Shown here: positions 47,090 to 58,700 of the stretch, piece after piece
Position numbering within the stretch: the first letter of the stretch is position 1
Layout: each line of letters starts with the position of its first letter
Origin: Paracyclopina nana
Lineage: Eukaryota; Arthropoda; Copepoda; Cyclopoida; Cyclopettidae
Assembly: GCA_019096065.1 (NCBI GenBank)
Contig: JAGUCH010000005.1
Location: 3,968,001 to 4,032,000 of the forward strand
DNA length: 64,000 bases
Direction: 5' to 3'
Translations under genes and position numbers: made by a program
The notes under the pieces: generated by a model
The model's database searches: none
Told to the model about the DNA's origin: nothing
What the model saw: only the letters and a program-made list of their open reading frames with translations

Positions 47090-47872
47090 ATGAAAATCGT
47101 TAACGCGTTCATGCTTCTTCTGGTTGGCCTCTTTTGTGGATTTTCGAACTCCATGAGTATATCCAAAAGCATCCCAAGTGAGCTGATCGAGCTCTTTAAT
47201 CAAGAATACCAAAATCAGCAAAATTACCAAAACCAAGCAAGTCTTTCGGATTCAGGGTTCATGCCCAGGTACTACTTTACTATTTTACTCGCACTGAATT
47301 TCGAGCAAATCAAAGATGGCCAGCTGTAGATGCTCAAATAATTTGCAAAATGACTTTCATAAAATTAAATCTGGAGGATTCTCAAAGTAAAATTGGAGGA
47401 TTCTCAAAGTAAAATTGAATTTGAAATTGTCTTTCAAAGATTTTAGCACAAAAGCTGTAAAACAAGGCCAAAAAGAAATTATAGAATATCACTAAGGCCA
47501 TGTCAAGGATATCACTGCACTGTGAACCTTAAGGTTTACAAAGGTCAAGTTTGTGACTAGCATTTATGAGCTGAAATTAGTTCCCTCAGGTGGATGAACC
47601 ATGTGATATCTTGAGATTGATGGCTCAGGATTTCTGCATTGATTTGCCACGAATTTTGTCACGCTTTATTATCTCTTAGGAGGAGCCAGCGAAGTCTCGA
47701 GGACCAAATTCGAGGTGATTCGGTGATCCATTCCTTGCCAACATCTCAAATCACAAGGATGCTTAGAGTGATTGACCAACTCAGTGAGGGTCGTGTCAAT
47801 GTCCGTGACCTCGATCGTCGCGATGTCAACTCCATCAATGGCCTCTTGGCCTCTTATGGAATGTTACAATAA
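47090..47872 (+). CDS. Secreted prohormone-like protein B, probable paralogue of protein A
   Basis: Two exons, 47090-47268 and 47680-47872, joined in phase 2 across a 411-base intron; 123 residues. Signal peptide MKIVNAFMLLLVGLFCGFSN, then a Gln/Asn/Tyr-rich spacer (YQNQQNYQNQ), then a dibasic RR at residues 60-61 created exactly at the splice join, followed by SQRSLEDQIRGDSV. The C-terminal helix LPTSQITRMLRVIDQL and a closing INGLLASYGMLQ follow. The core aligns without gaps to protein A at 8484-9135 (L.T..[LI].RML.[LV][LI]D.L), and intron phase, signal peptide and a Ser after the dibasic site also agree. No cysteines follow the signal peptide and there is no amidation site. A neuropeptide, hormone or other small secreted product is inferred; the family is not recognised. 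A poly(A) signal lies 72 bases after the stop. Confidence 0.75.
47373..47416 (+). repeat. 22-base tandem duplication in the intron of protein B
   Basis: Two identical copies of GGAGGATTCTCAAAGTAAAATT lie head to tail inside the intron, a recent local duplication. Confidence 0.9.
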
Positions 47873-47943
47873 ATACTTAACTGAATCCGCATGCATTGGG
47901 ACCATTATCACTCTTTTACTTTCAGTATTCATTGATCTCCAGA

Positions 47944-47949
47944 AATAAA
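47944..47949 (+). terminator. Poly(A) signal AATAAA of protein B gene
   Basis: AATAAA 72 bases after the stop codon on the same strand. Confidence 0.5.
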
Positions 47950-48298
47950 GCAATCTTGGCCCTGTGACAAATTTTGTTCCTAAAGCAGAGTTTTTCAATA
48001 CAATAAACAATGACTCACGCACTCACTTGACTTTTTCCCCTGATTTCAACCTTTTTACGAAAATGCATCGAAAATGCAAGTCATCAGCTCATCCAGCTGT
48101 TTGAATTTTCCCGCCAATTTGTGGAAGCGTCTTCTTTGTGGTCCAGCATTACCAGAAGTAAATTTCAATTTGGAGGTTATTCAAATTCTGGCGTTTTTTA
48201 CCAATATATGGCGATAAAAAAATTGCAACCGCTGTTCCCACTTGGTGATTTATTTATCCCATAGTCATCCAAAACAATAAGCATTTTGGTCTGAAAAA

Positions 48299-48944
48299 AT
48301 GACTGTGGAGGTGGAAAAAAAGGCCGTTGACCTCGGCCTTCTGGAAGAGGACGACGAATTTGAAGAGTTCCCTGCCAAAGGTACAAAAAGCACCGCCATT
48401 TTTATTTTACGAAAGAGTGAGGGAAAACTTTATTTTCAGAATGGACCGGCAAAGGTGAACATCAGCCCGATGTCAACGTTTGGGAGGACAATTGGGACGA
48501 TGATGCCGTAGAGGACGATTTTTCCGTCCAGTTAAAGTGAGTTAACGACTTGAGCTACCCGAATAAACCGGCTTATTCAAAATCTCCGATTTCAGCTTGT
48601 ACAGCCGCAAGAGACCTCATTCACATTCGCCTCCTCTAAGATCTCCGGAACCGGTTGCCAAAAAAGTTTGCGCCAGAGCTACCCCACCAGCCTCACCGGC
48701 AAGAAAGAGCCGTAATAACGGCACCGTATCGAACGGCCTCAACGGCAACGGAGTTAGCAACGGACATAGCAACGCAAATGACAATATTGTATCGCCTTCT
48801 TCCTCTGTTGATGAGAGTCCTGAACAGACCCAAGAGCAACGAGGTCGACGTAGTACTTCCCGACGAGGTCGAGACTCTTCAGCCTCCTCAGAGAGATCCC
48901 AACCGACCCGTTCAAGTGCCAGGTTGAGGTCGTCGCGAAAATGA
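48299..48944 (+). CDS. SEM1: SEM1/DSS1 proteasome lid subunit with unusual Arg/Ser-rich tail
   Basis: Three exons, 48299-48380, 48440-48536 and 48596-48944; both introns are 59 bases, GT-AG, frame kept; 175 residues. Residues 9-60 are the hallmark of the family: [17 protein letters not shown], then a Trp (ENW-type site written EWTG here), [17 protein letters not shown] and SVQL. SEM1 is a small acidic subunit of the 19S proteasome lid; it also binds BRCA2 and the TREX-2 mRNA export complex. Normal SEM1 is about 70 residues and ends with a short helix (Q-L-R-A-E-L-E-K-H-G). Here, after SVQL, the frame runs into exon 3 with [20 protein letters not shown] and about 115 basic, Ser/Arg-rich, low-complexity residues. 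Either the terminal helix has been replaced, or exon 3 is an alternative last exon and a standard one is hidden. Confidence 0.88.
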
Positions 48945-51900
48945 TACCCATTTTTTCCGGCCGGACATTATTATGTGATGAAACCACTCTTTTCGCGTAC
49001 GTACAAGTTAAGAAGAACCTCTCTAGTACAATTTTGTAAAAAGGGTCAAATAAATTTGATTTTTAGCAAAGTAAAACTTTTCATGAAAAGCCCTTTTGCA
49101 AAGCTTCATTTGGGTATATCTCAGTACTCCCAAAAGCTCTTTTCTCAAAGCCCATTAATTGGCTTAATTATGTATTGTGTTGCTTAAGGGTAATGAGGAC
49201 AAATGGGCAAAGTTGCCAAACTTTCATTCCTAGGGCGAAGTCTTCAAGTTTGAAGATCACGGCTGCAACGCGAGGAACGCATGCCACACCATTTTTTCAG
49301 CTTTCCAATGAGAGTTGATTGTAGAACTCTTAAAAATGACCTTAGTGACCGCTCGTAACATGCTAATTTATTTTACAGCGAAAATGCGCTTTCGGTTATG
49401 TGCCCTACTTTCTTGTCTAGCTCAGTAGATAGGTTTTAGTCGATGCATTACTAGCATTCCGGAAGGAAGCGAGAAGACTAAGTGCCGGATGTCACAGCTA
49501 CACTCGTACTTTTATGCTCTCAGATTTGCTATTGTCGCTAGATCTTCAGATATTTCAATTTTCTGTTAAGTGGTCTTTTATCAGCATCGTGATTACTTAT
49601 CAATATGAAAGATACGAATTCTAGTTTTCGAATTCGGATAGGAACTTTTTGCTTAAGCATACTTATACTGACTAGAGTGAGTTGTCAGCCGTGGGAGCAG
49701 ACAAGCTGAAATAGAAATTCGGTCAATGTTTTCTATTTTTGAGCCGAGTGAATTATTCTCGTCAGTCCATGGAATTCAAGTTTCGTTACAATAATTCCCT
49801 TAGCCTGTCGGCTCCGGAAAGCCACTTTGTGACACACTTTTTCGAGCCAGGCATGCTGACCTGTGAAAACACATTCTTCTTAAAGTAATAGGCCAGTAAA
49901 TGAGCATTTGATAAATTCTGTAATGAGAAAGAATAGCACTAGTCCAAATCTAATAGGGCTTGAGCAACATTTATTTTTTCCATAATGGAATTTTTTGAAA
50001 AAAGAAGCCTTGAGTTAGCCTTTGAGCATGTAAAAGTCATGCAAGTCGAGTCATGTGAAACAAGGCAAATCTTTTCACTCAGGCCAGTCAGATTGGAAAG
50101 CCGAGCAGTTTACCTCAAGATGAAGGGATATAGCAAAGATAGTATGAAGTATTTAAGGTGCTGAGAAGTAATAAAAACATTTTGTCATCCTTGACAGTTA
50201 AATTTTTCACACTCTAAGCCACAGGCCACTGTAGCTTTCCAAAATTGCCACAGTGTGGCTGAAAGACAATCAAAATACATGTCACATCCATTTGACCTTT
50301 TTTATTGAAATATGCGCAACGTCACCTCGCTTTCAGCAATTACGATTTCGGACGAAAACCGTGTTTTGAGGCAAGATGGAGCCTTGAACCCATTGTGAAA
50401 GGCAGGGGCGAAAACATTCTAGCTACATCAGGTTTTTGAAAGCTTGCCCAAACAGGAGCCAAAAAATTGCTCAGTTTTCTCAGTGCAGTGATTTGTGAAA
50501 GAACTTTAGTGGTGAATTTCTGGAACATTTTGCTGCTTGCTCGCCAGCCCTGTAAAAAGGTCGTAGCAGCCTTATCTTGGCTTAAAGGCCATTTAGAGAG
50601 CTGAAAAGGACAAATTTCTAGCTTTTACGGCCACTCTGCTCATTACAAATTCTGCTCCCTATTCTTTCATAACGTTATTGAGGCCAAATAACCTCAACTA
50701 CTTAACGTTTGTCTGGCAACATTCCAATCCAGGATAGATGCTTTTTCTCACAGGTGAACACCGCGTGTCAACCTTGAGGGGATTTTGCCTGCCCACATCT
50801 TCGCAAATATTCAGTTTCATACTTGCAAAGTGTACTAGCAAATTTGTAGTGCTACTGCCACAAAAAAACCTCCATACAGCTTTCACCTCTCAACGCGCAT
50901 GAAATTCAAACTTCTCAGTCGAAAAAAGATGCAAATACGCGGCCAATGTGTAAAAAGCGGCAAAAATTATGCTCGGCCATGATATCTCTGAGCAATAATA
51001 TTGGCTCAGTCAGACAGATATGATCCTGTAGCTTGATCATGAATCACGAATAAAGCAGGGAGGCCACTCTAGAATATGGAAAGTTGTTACCTCTTTGGTG
51101 ATAAATGATCAGCTCCTACAGGGAACTGCACTTCCTTTGTGAGATTATGTCGAGGGCCCTCTAGGTTATTAATATTATTGTTGTTATTTTGCTGCCTCAA
51201 TAAACTAATCAGAAAATGTGATTTGGGCTGCATAACAACTACACATACACTCTGGTACAGCCAGTGTGTTATTATTGCATTCGAGCCGATCCGTAATAAT
51301 ATGCTAGCACTTCTATTTTGGTGGTAGTTAGTGATACACAAGATTGCTTTTTTCTTGGCTAACAGAAATAAACCCTCATTAAAGCTGCAAAGGGTATCGA
51401 GAGAGATGAGATGGTGGTGTATTAATGTAGAGTAGTAGGTCACGGTTTTGGCAACTCGTACATACGAGTTCCATCAAGCATGAGCAGTGATACTATTTTA
51501 ATGTTGAAGAAACGTCAGAGATAGAGAGCGACTTTTGTGGATTTTAAGCTTGACTCTGTAAAGAATACATGTACTGTTTAGTTTGAGCTTTCTCGAATTC
51601 AATGTGGAGCTTTTTCTCCTATTTTTTCATAATGGGCCACCTGTAGCGAACACGATAGAAGATCGTCAAACCATTGCGAGATGAGACACATTAGTTCAGG
51701 TTGGGTGGAATATCTTTAGTTTGTGTCTCAACAACTTCGTTATAGTAAATACGGCCATTCTTCCCAGAGCTTTATTGAATTAGGGCCTTCTGAAGAGCTG
51801 CTCGTTGGTATTTACTATATTTCCTATCCAGAAAATCACGCGCCTGTCAAGCACCTATCCATATTTGGCAAACCTCAGACCTCGCGTTCTAAAATCTTTC

Positions 51901-52796
51901 CAATTCTAGCTTTGAGAAAAAACGAGGCATGAATGATCAGTTTCAGCATATACTACGCTAAATCTGCTTACTGCAATAGTACACATAATACACGGGATAT
52001 ACGGCGGTCGAAGTACTACTATGCATAGCGTTGTAGTTTGAATGCAACGCGCGATGATTGATAGAGATTGACTCATACTTTAATGGTTGTAATGAGAGAG
52101 TGATCAAGATGTCAGCCAAGGAAAAGTTGATGTGTTGATGATGGCTTTCACTTGCAGAAGCTGCAGACGACTCGCCATATACTAGCTGTACTTACTTCAG
52201 TAGCATCAGCCCAAACAGCCCCCAACCAAAAGAACTGCACCATTCATTTATGCCATCAAGCAGCTACTATTTCTACCAGCCGAATTACTAGCCTTCTGCG
52301 GCGAAATGCTCTGATCAGGCCAAGCGTGCTAGCTTCCGTTTCAACTACCTTGAAAAGAGATTTCTTAGGCGCGAGTAAACAGAAGCATATCATGCAAATG
52401 AAAATCACCTTGTATATCCGCGCGCATACTATACATCTATATATGCAGTATATTAAGTGCCGCGCGCTGTGTGCACGCATGAAAGGTCATGCAATAACGA
52501 GATCATGATGTGTGTACATATTACACTGAGGGCATGCACTTCAAGTCGAAAAAGATCCTGCCCATTATGCCAGATATCGCATATAGCCTGGTAGCAGACC
52601 GGGCTGGACCCAAGCGCCAGGAAATATGAGGCCGCCGCATCATACACTAGATATTACTACTTCCACAGAGGCTCTCTTCGCATCCTCGATCTCGGCTGGC
52701 CTGCAAGCAGAAAGAGAAAGCCGTCTTCATCGTTGAGAAAGCCGAGCAGCATCGTACCGCGGCGGCGGCGGTGGCTGCGGCCTCGAAAGCACGACC
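48945..52796. other. Intergenic, between SEM1 and the myosin gene
   Basis: About 3.8 kb without a supported gene; open frames are short and unrelated to known domains. The last 150 bases become GC-rich, with a run of GCG repeats ending at the myosin start codon, and are probably its 5' untranslated leader. Confidence 0.4.
49049..49054 (+). terminator. Poly(A) signal AATAAA downstream of SEM1
   Basis: AATAAA about 105 bases after the stop codon ending the Arg/Ser-rich tail, supporting exon 3 as a real last exon. Confidence 0.45.
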
Positions 52797-55700
52797 ATGA
52801 GCGGGCGGTCAAGAAGAAAGAAGTTAGTTCGCTCTAAGAGGCTCTCCAAGACAGACAGTGCAGAGGCCGACCCACACATAGACGAGCAGCCTCAAGATCA
52901 GCAGCAACAGCAGCATAAAGAAGTGGATAATGATGAGCACAATGTTCCGGCCTTAGAGGCGGTGAACGAGGCCTTCGAGGACGAGGCCGCCAAGTCGTCC
53001 GAGGACGAGAAGGCGACCGTGGTCCACCTCAAGGACGACAAGCATCAGAGGTTGGCAGCAGCCGCGGCCTCCGCATGGAGGGCCGCAGCTGACATGGCGA
53101 CCACCGCCCCCGACTCCAACCCCAAGTGGCGTAGGGCGGCCGTTCGCGCGGTGCAGCTCCAGGATGTGTCCAAGCTGGCTCCGAACGGAGACATCCCCAC
53201 CAAGGATGTGATCCCCCCATCCCCGCCCCAGCATCAGCAGCAGGGATCAATAGCTCCCCCTCCAGGGCCTTGGGGCGAAAAAGTAGAGGCCAGCGTCCAT
53301 CACGTGGACCTGGGCAAAGTGGTGGGCGTGCTAAGGGCGGTCAACCATGAGGCGGAGGCCGCCTCCGAGGACGACGAGGATGACGACAGCACTTTCGAGG
53401 ACGGGGCCCGCCACGACGACGACTCCCTCGTCATGCCCCCCGAGCCGCAGCAAGAGCAGCAGTGTGCCACATGCAACAGCAATAATCCTCGCGAGGTGCT
53501 CGACGAGTCCCTGTGCGGCGACCCCCTGATGTACGCCACCTTCGTGGCCCCAGTGCATCAGTACTCGACCGAGACGGAGCCCTCCAGGCAGGCTTCATTC
53601 AACTATCCGTCCAGACAGCCTTCCTTCAAGCAAAACAGCTCAGAGGCTGACGGCAGTCAGCCCGACATCTTGCAGCCTCCACACTCTTCTTCTTCGCAAC
53701 AGCAGCCTCTCCTCGGGGTGCCCTCTGCCAGTGCACACTTGAGGGCCAGTTTGACGCCCCCGGACCGAATCTATGTCGACGAGGTGCAGGACATTTACAC
53801 TGAGGTGCCTCCAGAGTGGCCTCTTCCTCCAGTGCCTCCACGCCACAACAACAACCACCACCACCAGCACATACTGCTAAACGAAATCATGCATCGGGCC
53901 CCATTGGCCGCGAGTGAGCAGGATTGCCTGGAAATCTCTCACGAGGAGCTAGAACGACAGGTGAAGCTTCAAAGTTACCACCAATTTTAAATTTGATTCT
54001 TACACAAGAGCATTTCAGGTGCAAATGGAAAGGCTGTCCTTCATCTCTGGTAGCAGTGCCAACGAAGATGAAGATGAGGACGAGGAAGAAGAAGACACTG
54101 AGGACGGGGACGAAGATCATATGGCTAATATGCTTCCCCCTCCGCCCTTGCCGCCCAAGCCCCCACTCCTGCTCAACCAGCAGCCGCGGATTATCATGGC
54201 CAACAGCGACCTCAAGCGAGAGGCCACGCCCATGATACACCAGCAGCAGCAGCAGCCCAAGGGATGGTACTACGCGGACCCTGGTGGCTGCTGCAACGAC
54301 AGTGACCAAGTGATGGGCACAGTGCGACGAAAAATCAAACGTGAACGCAACCGGACCACGGGCGGCATAGAGGCCGCACAAATGGCCTCCAAGCCTCTGC
54401 CGCCCGAGCCGATCGTGGTCGTGGATCGAAGGCCAGCAGCAGTCGGCACGAATAAAGTTCGCAGTAAATCAAGGTCACCAGGCAGGTCGTTTGAGGACCT
54501 TCACGGCCAGTTTCAAGGCCATCCGAGGATGCCCTCGTCGCGAGGCTCCTCGAGGCCGTGCTCTCACCACGCCTCCCGGGGTAACTCACCTGACAATATT
54601 TCCGAGTCCTCGGCTTCGTTCCATGAAAACGAGCTCGTGGAGCAGCACAAGTTTCAACCTCCAGCTCAACAGCAGACTCCGAGGCCGCACCATCACGGCG
54701 GCCTCCGTCACCATCACCAGCATCAAGGCTCTTCTTCGTCGTCTTCCTCAGCACCGCAACACCCGTGGAACAGCCCGCAGTACGCGAACCGGGATAGCGT
54801 GCGGGAATCGTGGATCTCCTCCGGTAGCAGTGACCATCACGTCCTCAGTGGACGTGAACAGCATCACCGACACCAACACCATCAAGCTGTTCATCAAGGC
54901 AAAGCCCTCATGTCCTCTGGAGGGACGAGTGACGCCTCAAACAAGTCTATAGCCTCGAGTGGAGGCCACAAACAGCAGCAGCAGCAGCAGCAACACCATA
55001 CACAGCAGCAGACACAGCCTCATTTTCAGCGTCAAAAGCAGACTCAAAAGCCAGCGGAGCATCACAAAATGGCTGCCAAATTGACATCTACGACGCTGCC
55101 ACGGTCCGCTCAAAAGCAGTCAATCTTGAAGCAGCCTCGGGGCTCGCAACAGCATCTGCAGCAGCAGCCCACGACGAGGTCAGCCTCGAGGGAATCTGGG
55201 TCGAGTTCAAGCAGGACTGTGTCGAGGTCAGGCTCAAGGTGCGGCCTGGTCAAGGCTGGAAGCGCCTCATTTTTGCCCAAGAGGTCGGAAACTCCTGAAG
55301 GTAAGCTGGAAAAAAAGATCATGAATGAACTGCAGCAATGAATGGGGCTCTATGCGCAAATGGAGCTATATGGAATTTATAGTGCTGCTGCACTTTGTAG
55401 AAGCCAAGGCATTATGCACGCAAATTGCGTAAGTTTTCATTCCCGCAAAGTAGACTACTATATACTAAAGTATTCTGTGCAACTTTTGCTTCAGCTGGAA
55501 TATAAAGGGCGTTTTCAGCACTTTTTTCCGCACGTGCTTGTATTCATAGTAGTAGGAGCAATAGCCAGCTCCCAAGTTGCCAACTTTTCTTGCATTTTGG
55601 CTTCAGCCACTTTTGGAAAGGAGGACTTTATTGATTCTTCTTGGCTTGCCTCTTAGCTGATAACAAAAGAAAACAATCAGCAACGAGAGCTTCTTCACCA

Positions 55701-58700
55701 CCAGGTATTTAGCCTGAATGCAAACCTAAAAAACTGAAGTGCTCATTCAAGAGTGGATTAATAACTTTGGGTTACATAACACCGTCATTCTATAATGGTA
55801 TAATATGCAAAAAATCATTTGGCTGATTGATTGAAAACGCGAGTAAGGTTTCCTCGCATGTGTGCAGGAAGAACTTTCTAAGCAACTTGGCACCTGTCAA
55901 TTCGAACGAAAAGGCCATTTTAAACTTTCAACAAATAGCTGAACAAAGCCGAAAGCTTCTCACATTTTCTTTAACACAGCATATACTACGTATAAGTACA
56001 CATATAGCGTATACCACAAAATAGTTAAGCTGCAGCAGAAAGAGATCGTTGGTGGTGCTCTTGCAACATAAATGGGGCTATAGCAAGCCTATGGAACACA
56101 TTTACTGCAGCATTTGTCGACTCGCTCTCAGCTGAAGAAGATCTGAGAGCAAAAAACTTTCTAATTATCGCCAGCGAGCAAGCCAAGGAGAAAACTCATG
56201 GCCCTAAAACTAGCCTTTCTTAGCTAGCACTCTTGAAAAAAGGCATCTCATGTCAAGGTCAAGCCAGGCTTAGATCTGGCAATTTAAGAAGGCAAATCAA
56301 CTTAAAAGCAGGAGTATTGGATTGACTAGGCTTCTTTTCTCAAAAATCTTCCGAGCTGAAACATTCTGAAACACTTTTTATGTGCATGGAGGCTGAATCA
56401 ACACTCTCATTCAACTAAAGAAAATTCCTAACGAGAAGTTGGGAGTCATTAACGGAAATTGCCCCATTTACCCCTTTTCCCTTAAAACGAATTCTTTCCT
56501 CCCCAAAAAAGTCTTGGTAGGACACTTGATTCAAACTTCTTCTTCGTTTTCGCCGTCGTCAATCGTATACTTGAATTGCAGCTTCTTCTTGAGAAAATCC
56601 CATTACTTGGAAAATTTAGCTGGATTTGGAAAAGTAGACCCTTAAAATTTATGAGCACTATATCAAACGGATTCTTTAGCCAAAAAAACCTAACTGCGGA
56701 CAGAGTGCAATTCAGCCTCACATTTTTAGACATTTTCTCCCAATTCAGACACGTTTCTTATCATAATTGGAATTGAAAATAGAAATCAAACAGATTTTTA
56801 ACGAAAGATTATCTCAAGGAAGAAAAAAGGGGCAAATTGTAAGAATGTCTCAGCTGTCAACTTTTTTGTTCAAGACCCTTGTTTGCCCTAAAAGGACAGT
56901 GCAGTTATATAAATGAAAAGCTGACAAGGTCAAGTCATGCAGAGCCCTTCAAAACTTCATATGCGAACAGCAAGAGCTAACAGATAAGAAATTGTAGAGC
57001 TTTCGTTACCATCATGTCTAATAAAAGATGAATGAAGGTGAACAAGTGGATCACCTGCCAAATCATGCTGATCAATTGGCTCAGCTTACGCGCAGTAGTA
57101 TTGGTAGCCTATAACTTAATCATGGGCAAAGTTGCTTATTGGCTCTAAGTCATATACTTAAGTATTACCAAATAAACAACAACAAAGCCTGACAACTCGC
57201 TTCTCAAGTTACACAGTTCTTTTTCGCTCGAAAGTGCCTCGTAGCACCATTCATTTCTGTATAATGGTGTGGGAGAAGGAAACGCCATACTACAAAAACC
57301 ATATAATTAAAGTTTAACTTATTACATTTGTACGCTTTGCAGATTTGGAGGGCCGATGTTCTCCCGCTTTAGAATTTCCCAGTTGGATGCATCAACCTAG
57401 TGCAGGCTCTGCTGACCTTACTGAGCTTGAATGTATGGCCATTCCTTCGAGAGATCCCTCAGAGGCTGTAGTCAAAGTCGGAGCCATCTTGGCCAACCTT
57501 CAGCAACGTTTTAAGAAAGATCAAATCTATGTGAGTATATGGCCGAATTAATGCCGCCCTCATTCCCCAAGCAGACTGCTCCCACTTATTCTCATGCGGA
57601 ACCATCTAATTTTAAATTTCCCCTGGGGGTGATTTTTGACGTCGACACTTTGGAGAGAATCCCAGGAGATTGAGATAACTACACTGATTTAGTTCTGGTG
57701 CTACAAGAAAGTTGCTGCTGCTTTCCCACCTGATACTCGTTAATCTTCGCTTCTTTAAATGTCTCGCAGTGTGTGTCAAAGACTTTTATCGATAGACTGG
57801 AAGAAGGAGAAAGCAGCCCAGCCTCGAGTGAAAAATGGCAAACCAGCAGCAAAGTATTTTTAAAAATTGTGCACATTTGCCACGCTGACATCCAATTCAT
57901 CTCGTGTAGGCTGAATTTCCTGCAAAATTTACATCTTCTATGCCTTCTGCGCAGAGGAGCCACAATGGAGCAAAAAATTGGAACATGTCAAAAGTAGCAA
58001 GAATTGAATTCTAATTTGAGCAACTTGCATGAAAGTTTCACCAACTTTCACAGCAGCAGCCCTTTTGCTATGATTTGCGCATGCCGCATAAGCCATAGCT
58101 AGCTACTCTTTAGTTCAAAAATTTATCCAACAAACAAAGAAGCTGACCACTGATGTTCTTGGGTGCATATAGATTCGGATAATCCATCACGAGAGAGAGA
58201 GAGAGAATTTTCTAGAGTAGGGAAAGCAGTTTTTTAGCCATACTACACTGCATAGTATGCCATAGTAAGCTGTAATAGCCTCAAAAAATGCACTAGCTGA
58301 AGTGAGAGGCTGAGAACTAAGGCAATTGGCACACACAAAAACGTGAGAAATACAAAGACCAACTACTGCACTGCATTTTCTTCACTTTAACCACAATTGC
58401 TGAAGAAATACAACCAGATTTTGGGCACTATAACCAAGAAGCTTTGTCAACTGATGTTGCACATTCATTGCTTGGGTGAGAGTGAGACTTTTCGACACAG
58501 ATTCAGCACGCTATAATGGACAGGGTAGCTCTTGCAGAACCTTAACGTAAAGTGACATTTACATGGAAAAAATACGAATCCATTTGGACAGCATGCCGAG
58601 AAAACAATTTCAAACAAAAGAACATGTCACCAGCAGCAGCAGCAGCTTTCTACCAGGATGTGCTTAGAATGTGAGAAAAATTTAGCCATTGAATTTCGAG

